From contig OZ024795.1 in the NCBI GenBank assembly GCA_964017045.1, positions 55,963,350-56,027,349 of the forward strand: a stretch of DNA of 64,000 nt, in the 5' to 3' direction. The DNA comes from Omphiscola glabra (lineage: Eukaryota; Mollusca; Gastropoda; Lymnaeidae). The position numbers were made by a program, and so were the translations under genes. Position 1 is the first letter of the stretch. Every line of letters begins with the position of its first letter. The notes beneath the pieces are model-generated. The model worked only from the letters and a program-made list of their open reading frames with translations, was not told the origin of the DNA and ran no database searches. Below, one piece after another: positions 33,870-46,105 of the stretch.

Positions 33870-34934
33870 ACTTTGAAATTAGTATTAGTTTAACATAATA
33901 CCGGCCGGTGACCAAGGGGATGAAGGAAGTGAAATTGAACAGATATTCATCTGAACCCACAAACTGTCATTGGCGGATATGAATGCCGCAGTGGTGTTAC
34001 AAACAATAAAATTAATATTCTAAATGTAAATAACATGTTTAACAATTTTAAAAGGGGAAGAACCGTCGTAAACTAATTTTAATTTATTGAAAAATTAAAG
34101 AAAAACCTAAATTATATAAAAAATTTTTTAATGAAAGTGATTTTGAATTTAAATACCATAGCTAAATTCTAATAGCTAACATATATATAAGAAGTATTAA
34201 TTTTAATTTATTGAAAAGTTCGGGTAGTATTTTAAATTATTTAATTATAAATTAAACAAGAATATAAGAAATATTAAGTTTAAGTCAATAATTATATGGT
34301 TAAAAAATATGGTTCTATATAATATTGGCCTAACCTATCCATTACCACGCCCATGAAAAAAAATATACACAGTACCAGGTATGTGTTTCCCGAAGAAATT
34401 AAATTATTTATCAAAGACCCCTTTCACCAACTTATGCATGAGCCTGAACTTTTTGCTACGGATAGTGCCGAAAAATTATATTCATTAATTTTAACTTTAA
34501 ATTCCTTACCAAAGTAACATAATATGTCATAGAGATATTGATATCAAAAGGAACCAATAGCAACTTCATATGGTTTGTTCTTATTTGGATGAATGGCTAT
34601 GAATTTAATTAAAGTGAATATCAATTAAATGTTTAAAGTACAAAGCTAAAACTTAATGTGGTGTATTAATAATTTAAAAAGTAATCAATTATAACCGCTG
34701 TAGTGGTCTGTCTCGTCCAGCGTAACTTGTTCTTTATTAAATTATATTTTGTTCCAGTGTGGTAGATCCTTTAAATAAAATTAGACAGCGATGACATTGA
34801 ACATTCATTAAAGGAGGATAAATGCAACATATTTTTTAAAGACGGCTATTTCAATATAAATATTATGTGCTTTTTTAACAAATTGATTTGACCAAAACCA
34901 AATTTTTGTTAATACAATATTATTTTAATTTTCA
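33870..34934. other. AT-rich intergenic sequence
   Basis: No feature recognised. Confidence 0.45.
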
Positions 34935-34935
34935 G

Positions 34936-35464
34936 ATGGCGCTCAAGAATTAAAGGCCATCAAGACTCCAATCTTCAGCTGGACAATTCAAGGAAGAGTC
35001 AATAAATGACATTACTTTCATCAGCAGATGGTGCTCAACAAATTCAAGGCAAAGAATTGGTTAGTATATTTTTCAGTTTGATAAGAATTGTTAGATGCAG
35101 TAATGTCTTTTGATATTCAATACAAACTTAAAAATATAAACACAGACAATTTAACGGCAGGACTAATATAACAAATCTTTGCTGATACGATATTTCTTTT
35201 ATTTTCAGATGGTGCAAGGAAAGCAGGGGAACCAAACCTCAATTGGTGTGCACAACAAGTCGAAGAAATCTGACTTCATCAGATGGTGCTCAACAAATTC
35301 AAGGCAAAAGATATCTAAAATCTGACGGTGTTCAAATAAATTATGTGGAAAAATTTTCAGGTGGCGTACATGAGGATAAAATATCAACAGATGGTGCTGA
35401 ACAAATTCAAGGCAAAGAAGATCAGGAAAGAAAAATAAATGAAATAATAAAAAATAATATTTGA
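34936..35464 (+). CDS. Possible small multi-exon gene with DGAQQIQGKE motif
   Basis: TTTTCAG acceptors precede GATGGCGCTCAAG (34936) and ATGGTGCAAGG (35209). The motif GATGGTGCTCAACAAATTCA (encoding DGAQQIQGKE) occurs at about 35025, 35281 and, with one change, 35391. The last open stretch (35243-35464) contains it twice and ends in a KINEIIKNN tail. The repeated units beginning directly after AG suggest duplicated short exons. No known domain; it may instead be a degenerate repeat. Low confidence as a gene. Confidence 0.25.
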
Positions 35465-35740
35465 ATTTTTTAAAATTATTGAATTGTGAAAAAAGAGAAA
35501 ATGAAAACATGAATGCTCTTTATTTTAAGGGGAGAAAAACAAAAATTCTCCCCGCGAGCCTATCTCCAAGGAGATGAAAACATGAAATCTCCTGGTGATA
35601 AGTGAGTTCTTTACAAAAGCGAAACATACATTAAATTGATGGTGACTTGTTTAGTAACTTAAAGACTTGGTGAAATCCAGGCTACCTAAAATGTAGGCAC
35701 CTTATTCCACCAAGCCCTCCAATTACATGTTACGGGCAAA

Positions 35741-35922
35741 GTGTGAAATCCAGGCATTCTATAAGCCTTCGGATCAATATTTTCTACTTGATTTTATTTT
35801 TAAATGTCCAGTTATAGAATGACCATTTTAGACTATATGTTGTTAGGCATTCTATAACTTGACATTAAAAATCAAGTACAAAATATTGATGAGAAGGCTT
35901 ATAGAATGCCTGGATTTCACAC
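35741..35922. mobile_element. Foldback MITE, near-perfect hairpin
   Basis: The arms 35741-35821 and 35846-35922 are inverted copies (GTGTGAAATCCAGGCATTCT and AGAATGCCTGGATTTCACAC at the outer ends) with a loop of about 24 bp. A partial relative of the terminus, GTGAAATCCAGGC, is present at about 35670. RNA from either strand would form a hairpin of about 75 bp. Confidence 0.8.
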
Positions 35923-35925
35923 CTT

Positions 35926-36807
35926 TTGTTTAACAAAACACACACAAAATTATTTAACATTTGCTATTTGTCAAAAACAACACTATCATCATTGTTTAGA
36001 TCAGGAACAACCTCAAGATCTCGCCAAGAAAAATTTACAATGAATACTCCTATGCATGGTGTTCAGTTTTGGTACAAAGACATTTGTTTATCACAGGGAG
36101 CTTTGACATTGTTATTCTGCATTGCCCCTGTTATTATTTCAGTGCTGGTTGCCAAATAATTAAACTCTTTTTGTGCACAGTTTGAGTCTTATCATTTGAT
36201 GACCAGAAATATATACAACATCACACATCTGATACTAGGCATATTTACAAGGGTGTAGTGTTATAGATACAAAGTTCACACTACCGATTTGTTACTAGGA
36301 TTCTTGCCTTTTGCACAAGATTTGTTGAGCATTGAACAAAATATGATGGGATTGTTTCTGTAACTTTACTGCAAAACTCTAAAAAAAGGGAAAATGAATG
36401 GGCCAATTGTTATGGCAGAGAGCAGCTTGTATTGAGAGCAGCTCTTAGTCTCAGAAAGTTGAGAATCCATGTAACAAATCCGCAGTGTGAACGTACCTGA
36501 CCATCTACCAGGTACATTTGATGACCAACACTGTATACATACTTTAAAAATACTAGATGACATAATTACAAGGGTAGATCTACAAAGTCTTATGCCTATA
36601 AAATAAAATACATGAAATGTGAGATTCAAGTTACACATTATAACATTTAAGGAAACAAATAAAAAAATTTCAATAGAAGCATCTATTAAAAAATTAGATA
36701 TTGGTTCACAAGTTCATTCACACATTTATTTAACAGCCTAAAGGGGTTGGCACTTTATTCAGTTGTAAGTAAAACCATCTTTACAATAACTATCAACAAT
36801 ATAAATA
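35926..36807. other. Intergenic, no gene recognised
   Basis: AT-rich, with no motif that could be named. Two short ORFs of 77 and 90 codons lack recognisable domains. Confidence 0.35.
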
Positions 36808-37425
36808 ATGGCCATACTGGTGGTCACATGTTCAAGTTGTTGGCACTACTGGTGGTCAAATGTTCATGTTGTTGGCACTTCTTCTTCTTCTTATGCCTTT
36901 TTACCCCGTCTGGGGCATAGGCCGTCCACAAGAATTTTCCACTCATCCCGGTTCTGTGCTTTCCTTTCCAATTGCTTCCAGTTGTATCCCATATTTTGGG
37001 TGTCTGTCTCTAGTTCACGTCTCCATGTATTCTTAGGTCTTCCTCTCTTTCTTTTTCCCTGTGGATTCCATGTTAGACATTGTCTGGTGGTGCTATCTGG
37101 GGGTTTTGGCACTACTGGTGGTCAAATGTTCATGTTGTTGGCACTACTGGTGGTCAAATGTTCATGTTGTTGGCACTACTGGTGGTCAAATGTTCATGTT
37201 GTTGGCACTACTGGTGGTCAAATTTTCAACTTGTTGGCACTACTGGCGGTCAAATATTCAGGAAGGAAACACTATCTGAATCTGTGGTCAAATGTTCAGG
37301 GAGGAAATTGTATCTATGGTCAAATGTTGTGGAAGGAAATGGCAGCTGTGGTCATGTGCTCAGGAAGGAAACACTCTCTGTGGTCTAATGTTCATGAAGG
37401 AAACGCTCTCTGTGGTCCAAGGTTG
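36808..37425 (+). repeat. 32-bp minisatellite split by a LINE insertion
   Basis: The unit is GGCACTACTGGTGGTCAAAT plus GTTCATGTTGTT. About two units precede (36808-36879) and about five follow (37106-37260) the LINE tail at 36880-37105. Diverged derivatives with CAGGAAGGAAAC run on to about 37425. Confidence 0.9.
36880..37105 (-). mobile_element. RTE-like LINE 3' fragment inserted in a satellite
   Basis: Minus-strand frame: [19 protein letters not shown], then [20 protein letters not shown], the C terminus of RTE/BovB-type ORFs. The 3' tail is (GAA)n, seen as TTCTTCTTCTTCTT on plus. TTGGCACT flanks both sides (36872-36879 and 37106-37113), which may be a target duplication or simply satellite periodicity. 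5'-truncated. Confidence 0.75.
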
Positions 37426-37511
37426 AAATTTTGGAAGTCGAGGCACCTCAACAAAATAAAAGATAAAGACTTACCTGTTCAGGAATGTTACACATAAAAG
37501 ATATCTTGGTG

Positions 37512-37930
37512 GTATTAAATCATGAATGCATCTCAGTTGTACCCAATCATGGATGTAGTATCTCGGTGTAAACAATCATGGATGTAGTATCTCGGTGTAA
37601 ACAATCATGGATGAATCTCAGTTGTACCCAATCATGAATGTAGTATCTCAGTGTAAACAATCATGAATGAATCTCAGTTGTACCCAATCATGGATGTAGT
37701 ATCTCAGTGTAAACAATCATGGATGAATCTCAGTTGTACCCAATCATGGATGTAGTATCTCAGTGTAAACAATCATGGATGAATCTCAGTTGTACCCAAT
37801 TACGGATGTAATATCTCAGTTGTACCCAATCCAGGATGTAGTATCCCAATCATGGATTTATCTTATTTGTAACCAATCATGGATGTTTCTCAGTTGTACC
37901 CAATCAAGGATGTAGTATCTCAGTCTTACA
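37512..37930 (+). repeat. 28/56-bp minisatellite
   Basis: Alternating half-units AATCATGGATGTAGTATCTC-AGTGTAAAC and AATCATGGATGAATCTCAGT-TGTACCC form a 56-bp higher-order unit, more diverged at the right edge. Confidence 0.9.
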
Positions 37931-38295
37931 CAATCTTGGATGCATCTTCTGATGACCAAATTAAAATTGAAAATATTATCCAAAATATTTCACGATATAT
38001 TAAAGTTTCAAACATATTAGGACATCATTGTCTTTATCTTAATTTCTCACACTTTCAAATTTAGTAGAGTTTGTAAGCAATAAAAAACTCATTGACGAAA
38101 TCTCATGAAAAATAAAACAAAATAAAAACTGGGAATACATTGACTTAATAGATATTCAGTACGTACCCGGGTCGACTGAACCATGAAATCAAGAATTGTT
38201 TGCAATCAGATCACACCGTGGAGGAAATTATCCAATGAGTTTATAGAAATAATCTGTAAGTAGAGAAATTATAAACTTGTTTGTCTAGTTTTTAT

Positions 38296-38581
38296 ATCTT
38301 AAATACCTCTTGCTGTCCTCTCAGATAGCAGATGTAGGCCTAGGGCCTCTTAAATACCTCTTGCTGTCCTCTCAGATAGTAGATGTAGGCCTAGGGCCTC
38401 TTAAATACCTCTTGCTGTCCTCTCAGATAGCAGATGTAGGCCTAGGGCCTCTTAAATACCTCTTGCTGTCCTCTCAGATAGTAGATGTAGGCCTAGGGCC
38501 TCTTAAATACCTCTTGCTGTCCTCTCAGATAGTAGATGTAGGCCTAGGGCCTCTTAAATACCTCTTGCTGTCCTCTCAGAT
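38296..38581 (+). repeat. 51-bp minisatellite, about 5.5 copies
   Basis: The unit contains TTAAATACCTCTTGCTGTCC, TCTCAGATAGCAGATGTAGG and CCTAGGGCCTC. Very uniform; only a CAG/TAG site varies between units. Confidence 0.95.
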
Positions 38582-38860
38582 ACTACATTGACGCTAAATG
38601 TTTATTTTTATTATATATTGTTTTTACTGTGGTTTGTTTATTGAAAAAGGCTTCTTGCTAACACATTTCATTTTTTGTTGCATACTTTTTAAAGATTTTC
38701 ATATACTTGGTTTAGGTCATTTCCTGAGAATAAATATTTACATTCTGATGTTAATGAACAAGGCATTTTTGCCCATATTTCCATATATTTTTAGGAATTA
38801 TAAATATACACCAAATCCTAAGTTTTATATATCTTAAGTAAATCAAGTATGTGTGATAGT
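38582..38860. other. AT-rich spacer
   Basis: No feature recognised. Confidence 0.4.
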
Positions 38861-39392
38861 ATTCATCATCATCATCGCCTGTCGACCTGTCTGGGGCATA
38901 GGCCACAAACAAAGGCTCTCCAGGCATCCCGGTCTTGGGCAAGTCTCTCCAGCTGTCCCCAGTTGTACCCACTCTTTTTGGTGTCTGCCTCCAGCTCCCT
39001 CTCCAAGTCATTTTGGGTCGACTTCTTTTTCTCTTTCCCTGGGGGTTCCAAGTGAGGGCTTGTCTCGTGATACTTGATGTGGACTTTCTGAGGGTGTGAC
39101 CAATCCCTCTCCACCTGCGCTGGCAGACTAACTCTTCAACTGGTTCTTGATGTGTGCGCCGCCTGAGATCCTCGTTGGTGATGACATTTGGCCAGCGGAT
39201 TCGTTGAATCGTTCGGAGACATGAGTTGATAAATGTCTGTAGCTTTTTTTGAACCAGCTGCTGTTGTTCGCCATGTTTCTGCTCCATATAGCAAGACATG
39301 TTTCACTGTGGTGTTGAATATCCTGATCTTGGTCTGGAGGGTCACGTTGCTGCAGCTCCAGACTTTTTTTAGCTGGTTAAATGCAGCTCTTG
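38861..39392 (-). mobile_element. RTE-like LINE 3' fragment with (GAT)n tail
   Basis: Minus-strand frames encode, in order, [52 protein letters not shown], and then [20 protein letters not shown]. Related in sequence to 36880-37105. Two frameshifts are visible. The tail is GATGATGATGATGAAT (plus: ATTCATCATCATCATC at 38861). RT catalytic motifs are missing, so it is 5'-truncated. Confidence 0.78.
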
Positions 39393-39455
39393 CCTAGATA
39401 GTATTAGTATGGTATAAAACTATTCCTATGAAATCATTTTTCCATTAAGAAAATG

Positions 39456-39550
39456 GTCAATGTTTCTACCAAGTGTCAATGTTTCTACCAAGTGTCAATG
39501 TTTCTACCAAGTGTCAATGTTTCTACCAAGTGTCAATGTTTCTACCAAGC
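39456..39550 (+). repeat. 19-bp tandem repeat, 5 copies
   Basis: The unit is TCAATGTTTCTACCAAGTG. Confidence 0.95.
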
Positions 39551-41690
39551 ATCATCGTCTTGAAATTTTTCCATGACTACTGTACCTCTCCTAGTAGCCA
39601 AGAAAATATTTCTCATCACTACCCCACCTGGTTAATATACCAAAAACAATATTTCTCATGATTACTGTACCTCTTAAACTTAATGTAACCAAAAAAACTA
39701 TTTCTCATGACTACTGTACTTCTCAATGTAACCAAAAACAATATTTCCCACATAAATTGTTCCCTTATTTTGTATGGCCTAAATATTTATGATTCTATAA
39801 AATGTTTGATTTAAAAACTTAAACATTTTATTTTTATAATATAGGCTATTTTTTAGGATTTATAATATTATTATTTACAATTGTCTTTACATTTTTAATT
39901 CTTCAGTGACTTTAGAATTTATGAATGTTACGAATTTTACATGGTAGTAAGAGTGTCAAAACAAAGCCTTTTAACAGCCATTGGCCTTGAGAGAGTTTAT
40001 TAAGTCAAATACTGAACAACAAATTATAAATTCAATATTCTCATCAAATTAAGATTCTGATCTCTAGGCCTACTATTTTTCATTCATAACTGTGGTTATC
40101 TCTTAAGTATTAAGTCAAGAAACTATTTAACCCAGTCATATAGCCCAGCTTTTTTGTGAGAACCGGTAATTAATTTGAATTAATCATTAAAATCCTCTAA
40201 TGTTAAACACTAATTTAATTAATAGTTAAATTAGAAGGCCTATTAACTAGAATGAACTTAATGTTAATAAGTAATAATAGACTACATAATCGGTAAATAA
40301 CTGCCTTAAAAAAATTAAACAAGTTATTTTAGTTATTAATATTAGTCTATTAGTTATTAACAGTAAAATTAGTTAGTTAGTCTATTAGTACTATTACTAT
40401 TAGGCATATATATATGCCTACTAATTTTTGTCTGGTACTAGTTACTTGGACTTGGAATAAGTAAATAATTACTATTACTATATTACTAGTGATTAGTGGC
40501 TTCATAATTGAATAATTTGTATTGTTTCTCCTCAAGATTTTGTAATTCAAATCAAGATTTTGTAACTCAAATCAACATTTTGTAACTCAAATCAAGATTT
40601 TGTAACTCAAATCAATTTCAAACTAAACATAAATTATTTGCAGTTTAAGATTTGATCATGAAAAATCACAATCACACACATAATAACATGTCATGTCATA
40701 GAAAATAGAACAACATACTCATTTTGGCCAATCAATGCCAATGCAAGTAGAATGCGCCACAACGTCGTCATTTACGTGTTACCCTAATTTTTGCTTTGGA
40801 TCTTGAAAATTACTCACTTACATTCCCATACTTACAATACTTACCTTTATAGTCAAAATAAATTATTTTGGAAAAGTTATTCAAACCGCAAAAGAATTCT
40901 TTATACTCGGAAAATGTAATAATCTGTTGTTTATAGCCTTATTATATATTTTTTTATAAAACTTTTGATTTAAAAGAGTACTCAATTAGAGGCAACTCTA
41001 ATAATTATTTTGTCCATAAAGGTGACAAGCAGTTAATTCCCATAATTTCGTAAAGAATTAGGAACAGGAACCAAGTTAATACGATCCTTAACGAAGGTTG
41101 CAAGAGTTCACTTTCTTGAATCGTATAAAATAAAATTATAATTAATGGGAAGTTATCGCTACCGTCTTTAAAAACACCTTTTTATTTTAATGCTTGCTTC
41201 CCTTTGAACATATTTCGAAAAAATCGAGAAGAAAAAAACACGCCACATTTCAGAGTTTTATTTGGTTCAGTCTAATATTAACTCTAAATTCATTTATGCT
41301 AAATTTTATTGGTGCAATTTTACTTTTTCTGTTAATATTTTAAAATATTTATAATACTTTTTAATATACATTTTAATAGATAATTTTTTGGGATACCCTG
41401 TACATTTTTATAAATTCATAAAAAAAATTTTTTGATTTCAATGCACGTTTTATTTTTATGCTAATAATTTTTCAAGAATAAATAAAAAATACTTTTTATT
41501 TGACATATTTATAAATTGATATGAAATTTATGGTAACAGAGGTTATTTCCTTAACATTGTTTAAATTATTTTTAAAATTTCAGTTCATTTGTACCTTGTT
41601 AGTAGGTCAGTTACTTTACAATCGTTAGCAATATTGCGTACCCAAACCTTGCCTTTCCGGCTATCATTCAATCAAGGTCTCATAGAAATT
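39551..41690. other. Long AT-rich stretch
   Basis: No gene found in about 2.1 kb. A 20-bp tandem repeat (AAGATTTTGTAACTCAAATC, 4 copies) lies at 40533-40614. Many TAATTA and TTAGTA runs. Confidence 0.5.
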
Positions 41691-41694
41691 TAAA

Positions 41695-41905
41695 TTTAAC
41701 TGTCGAGTGATGTTTGAAATGTATACATGTTGAATCATTACACATGTTTTAAATGAATTCATAATTTGAATCATTGTCTAGTGATGTTTGAAATGAATAC
41801 ATAAGTTGAATCATTACGCAGTGATGTGGTAAAAGAATTCATAATATGAATCATTGTCTAGTGATGTATAAAATGAATAAATTAGTTGAATCATTACCTT
41901 GTGAT
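41695..41905 (+). repeat. Diverged tandem repeat, about 42-bp unit
   Basis: The unit contains TTGAATCATT, AGTGATGT and AAATGAATTCATAA, repeated about five times with many substitutions, so the array is old. Confidence 0.75.
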
Positions 41906-42480
41906 GTTATTAAAATTTATTTTAATAAATTAATTTAGCTTTAGATTGTGACAGCATCTACAAGTCAACTGGAAATACATTAACCCATTAAATCCAGGGT
42001 GCTCAGAAATTTTATCATTGGAAACCCAATCTAAAGGGGAGCAAAGTTATTGACTACTAATGATCATAACACTAAACTAAAAAATCAGCTTTTAAAATGA
42101 TGAATACTCCTCTCCAAATAAATTAAAATATTTTAAAAAGAGAGTTATACTCCTTGGTCTCATTTCTAGGGAGATTGTTTTTTAAATTGAGAGATTTCCG
42201 CTTTCTATTTAGCAACGTGTGAACAAAGGGTTGAGTGGCTGGATGTGGCCGTTAGGGGGTTGAATAGGTTAATATGTACTGACATTTAGTCTGCATGCCA
42301 AGACAGGTTAGGTTAATAAACAAATTTTTAGTTTTAAAACCATAAGGTTAAATTTTGAGTGATTGAAACAATGAACAGGACGATTGAAAAGCCAAATTTT
42401 TTTTAGTTGTGTTAGCAGAAATTTATTTAATTAATTATTTGGTAAACTTTTTTACTTGGGTTGAGACATTCATTGGCAGC
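41906..42480. other. AT-rich spacer
   Basis: No feature recognised. Confidence 0.4.
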
Positions 42481-42957
42481 CAAGATGTTATCCTGCACAT
42501 TCAGGTGTCAGCCAAATATATTGTACATTCAGGTGTTAGTCAAGATGGTGTAGTGGATATTCAGGTGTCAGCCAAGATTTTTTTTTTGTACATTCAGGTG
42601 TCAGCCAAGAAAATATGTTGCACAATCAGCTGTCAGCCAAGAAAATATGTTGCACAATCAGCTGTCAGCCAAGAAAATATGTTGCACAATCAGCTGTCAG
42701 CCAAGATGGTATGTTGTAAATTCAGGTCAGCCAAGATATGGTGTACATTGAGCTGTCAGCCAAGATATGGTGTACATTGAGCTGTCAGCCAAGATGAGTA
42801 AATTCAGGTGTCAGGCAAGATTTGGTGTACATTCAGGTGTCAGCCGAGATGTGTACATTCAGCCGTCAGACAAGATATGGTGTACATTCAACTGTCAGCC
42901 AAGATGTTTACATTCAGGTGTCAGCCAAGATATGGTGTACATTCAGCTGTCAGCAAA
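42481..42957 (+). repeat. Degenerate minisatellite, about 30-bp unit
   Basis: TTCAGGTGTCAGCCAAGATA recurs about 16 times with spacers of varying length. Subtypes with AATCAGCTGTCAGCCAAGAA form a homogeneous block at 42610-42710. Confidence 0.88.
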
Positions 42958-43082
42958 GAATCTGTGATATTGATTTACTGAAACATCTTGGATTCCACAG
43001 TCAAGCCACTTGTGTAGAAAGTATTAACCTGGAAGTGAAAAAAAAAATTACAATCAAATTATAAAGATATAAAGCACAGGGT

Positions 43083-43165
43083 AGTGAAAGGAAATATAAA
43101 GCACAGTGTGGGGGAAGGAAATATAAAGCAAAGGGTGGGGAAGGAAATATTAAGTATAGGTTGGG
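43083..43165 (+). repeat. Short tandem repeat, about 3 units
   Basis: GGAAATATAAAGCACAG-like units followed by GTGGGGG. Confidence 0.7.
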
Positions 43166-43738
43166 GGAAAAGCATTCAGCTCATGACAAATAGAATCAGC
43201 TCTCATACAATGTTACCTCTAAGGTTTGCTGGTTCATGTGCAAAGTCATACAATTGTATGCAAATTTTTACAGCATCAAATTTTTGTGTGCAAAATTTTA
43301 CAGCCCAAAACACACACACACACGGAAATTACATAAATGAATTTAAGTGCAAAAGTTTTCATATAAATAAATAAAGGAACCATAATTAAATAATTATAAT
43401 CAGAAATGTCACAATAGTTCAATCAAAGCTATATTTATTTCTATTAATTTCCCGTCGTTGGGTCAAGCAACTAAATTCCAACACACCCACTACCAATTGC
43501 CGCTAGTCATTTGATTGAATCATTTCTGGAAGTACTCTGCCTGTCTTTCAACAATCCATCTTTTATACACATTGTCAAGGTTGATCTGACGTCCTTCATT
43601 CTGATACGATTTAATCCTCATAAGCATGTCTAAATGTAACTAATTAATATTTTTCAATAGGCTGAATCCACGTTCACAATCGGCGCTTGATTTAAGAAAT
43701 GTATGGCATCCTTCCGTCTTCGCGAGATGATGGAGTAG
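43166..43738. other. Flank of the RTE-like LINE
   Basis: No gene recognised. It may include the LINE 3' UTR, whose exact end is unclear. Confidence 0.35.
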
Positions 43739-44194
43739 CTATATTGTAGTCCTACACTTCGACGAGTGGCTCACTAAGCCAATCCTGGAGTGACAATCTC
43801 GACTGCATTTTGCCCAGGAGAATGATGATTCCTGGTTAATTTTGGCCTTCCGTGCTGTTCTTTTTGTTGCAAGGGCTGCGTTCTGCACATCTTCTGCCTT
43901 TTTCACTCCTTCGTACACTGCCGTTCGCCAGCTGGAACGTTGTTCGGCAATGATCTCCCATTTGTTGACTTCAATGTTGGCTTCCTTCATGCTCTTTTTG
44001 CAAACGTCCATAAATCTCGGGCGAGGCCGTCCAATAAGTCTTGTCCCTTCTGCCAACTCTCCATACAACAGCATCTTTGGAATACGGCCTTCCTCCATTC
44101 TCCTTACATGGCCTAACCAGCGAAGGCGCTTTTTGCTAAGAGCTGAGAATATGCTACACATTTTGGAACGTTCCAAGACCTCTGTGTTAGTCAC
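43739..44194 (-). pseudogene. LINE C-terminal region (RTE-like)
   Basis: Contains KKRLRWLGHVRRMEEGRIPK, then RLIGRPRPRFMDVCKKSMKE and an AEQRSSWRTAV segment, the standard order after the RT thumb. It ends with a TAG at 43739-43741. Confidence 0.8.
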
Positions 44195-44206
44195 CTTGTC
44201 CTGCCA

Positions 44207-44806
44207 TCAGATGCGTAGAATGCGACGCAGACATCTTTGATGGAAGCTGTTGAGTTTCCGCTCGTGACTGGTATATGTGGTCCACACTTCACTGCCATAC
44301 AGGAGCGTACTAAGCATGCATGCCTGATAGACACTTAGTTTTGTTTTTTCAGTTAGATTGATATTATTCCACACCCGCTTATTCAGTTTAGACATAGTTG
44401 CTGCTGCTTTTGCGATCCTGATGTTTATCTCTTCATCAATGGAGAGAGAACTAGAAATATTGGATCCAAGGTATGTGAAATGCTCAACAACCGACAGATT
44501 ATGGCCCTCAATAGTTATGATTGGAGGGGACGGCGCTTCTTGCATCATGATATGAGCTTTCTGTAGACTAATTAAAAATCCAAACTCTTTACAAGCTTGT
44601 GATAGACGATTAACTAGCCGCTGAAGACCTTCTTCTGTGTGAGATGTTAAGGCGGCATCGTCAGCGAACAGCAGTTCACGAATTAGTACCCTTTTTACTT
44701 TGGTCTTTGCACAAAGGCGAGCGATATTGAACAGCCTACCATCAGATCTGGTATGTATGTACACTCTATCTTCACAGTCCTTGAAAGCAAATTGAAGGAG
44801 CATCAA
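44207..44806 (-). pseudogene. LINE reverse transcriptase, FADD box and thumb (RTE-like)
   Basis: Continues from GCVLASTLF. ELLFADDAALTSH is the catalytic FADD box, a normal variant of YADD. Then HFTYLGSNIS and YGSEVWTTY, with the frame ending at a TGA after RRILRI. The next codons WQDKVTNTEVLERS continue the same protein, so this TGA is a nonsense change. Confidence 0.85.
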
Positions 44807-45576
44807 GAAGAAAATGGAGAAGAGAGTTGATGCCAGTACACAACCCGTTTTACTCCGCTGCTGACTGGGAATTCCTCAGAGACAGCGCCATTGAATGTGA
44901 CTGTGCTGTGCATGTTTTTGTGAAATGATTGTATGATTGTGAGCAGTCGTGGGGGACAACCTATTCTTTGTAAGATACTGAACAGGCCATTTCGACTTAC
45001 CAAGTCAAATGCCTTTGTCAGATCTATGAAAGCGATATAAAGAGGCATATGCTGTTCACGACACTTCTCCTGCATTTGGCGTAACGAGAATATCATATCT
45101 ATAGTTGAGCGCCCACTCCGGAAGCCACATTGGGACTCTGGGTAGATGCGGTTAGCCAGACTCTGCAATCGTTTTAAGGCAACACGGGCAAAGGTCTTTC
45201 CAACTAAGCCAAGGAGAGAAATTCCTCGGTAGTTATTACAATCACTTCGGTCCCCTTTATTTTTGTACAATGTTACGATGTTAGCGTCTCTCATGTCCTG
45301 GGGAATGTGACCTTTTTCCCAACACAGACAGAGGAGCTCATGTAAGGGCTGAATTAATATTGTTTTTCCATTTTTTAGGACTTCCGGGGGAATGCCGTCA
45401 ATCCCTGGTGCCTTCCCAACAGCAAGGTAATCTATTGCTTTTTCGAGCTCCTGCATTGTTGGCTCTTCATCTAGTTCTTCCATTATTGTCAAGGCTGGAA
45501 TGATATTCAGAGCGGTCTCAGTGACTACATTCACTGTTGCGTATAGCTCAAGATAATGCTCAACCCAACGCCGGAG
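44803..45576 (-). pseudogene. LINE reverse transcriptase, motifs up to B (RTE-like)
   Basis: Begins LRRWVEHYLELYA. RT landmarks follow: YLAVGKAPGIDGIPPEVLKN, VTLYKNKGDRSDCNNYRGIS, ESQCGFRSGRSTIDM and AFIDLTKAFDLVSR (motif A Asp). The frame breaks at SSGVKR: one base is missing where the family has GVKQGC, and the match resumes in the next frame. Confidence 0.85.
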
Positions 45577-46105
45577 TTAATCGTTTGGGTTCTGAATAAT
45601 TTGACCAGTCTTGGACTTGAGCGGTGCTATTTTTGAGGTATGTGGACCTACTGCCCTCTTGATGACCTCGTACATGTTTCTTGCATCCCCGTTGTCAGAA
45701 GCTGATTGGATGCATTTGCAAAGGTCCAGCCAGTAAGTGTTGGCACAATTGCCTGCAGTCTGCCGAGATATTTTTTTTTGCATTTCGGAGAGCCTGTAGT
45801 GTACGAGCACAAGGTGCATCCCTATAGGCAAGTAGGGCTCTTCTCTTCATCTCGGTTACGGGTTCCATCACATTCCAATGCGCCTCGTACCAGTCATTAT
45901 TTTTATGCTCCATTTTACCGTAGGCGGACATGGCTGAATCGTACACAGCATCTCGTAAATGAGTCCACTTAGAGTCTATGGTGCTATCGGGTGACCCTTT
46001 AGCAAGGGTATCCTGCAACACTTTTGAGAATTGCTGCATTTTTTCTGGATTGTTTGAGCAGTGAATATTAATTCGTGGACGACACTTATTTTTAGCATTA
46101 TGCAA
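45577..46105 (-). pseudogene. LINE linker region between endonuclease and RT
   Basis: Starts just after the 46.1-kb frameshift (NAKNKCRPRINIHCSNNPEK) and continues through MKRRALLAYRDAP. It shifts again at an A run near 45770 and continues as DLCKCIQSASDNGDARNMYE to a TAA at 45577. The same frame then runs on as LRRWVEHYLELYA, so that TAA is a nonsense change. Confidence 0.7.

Noticed and set aside
36872..37113. TTGGCACT as proven LINE target duplication
   Set aside because: The same 8 bases recur in every unit of the host satellite, so a match is expected without duplication.
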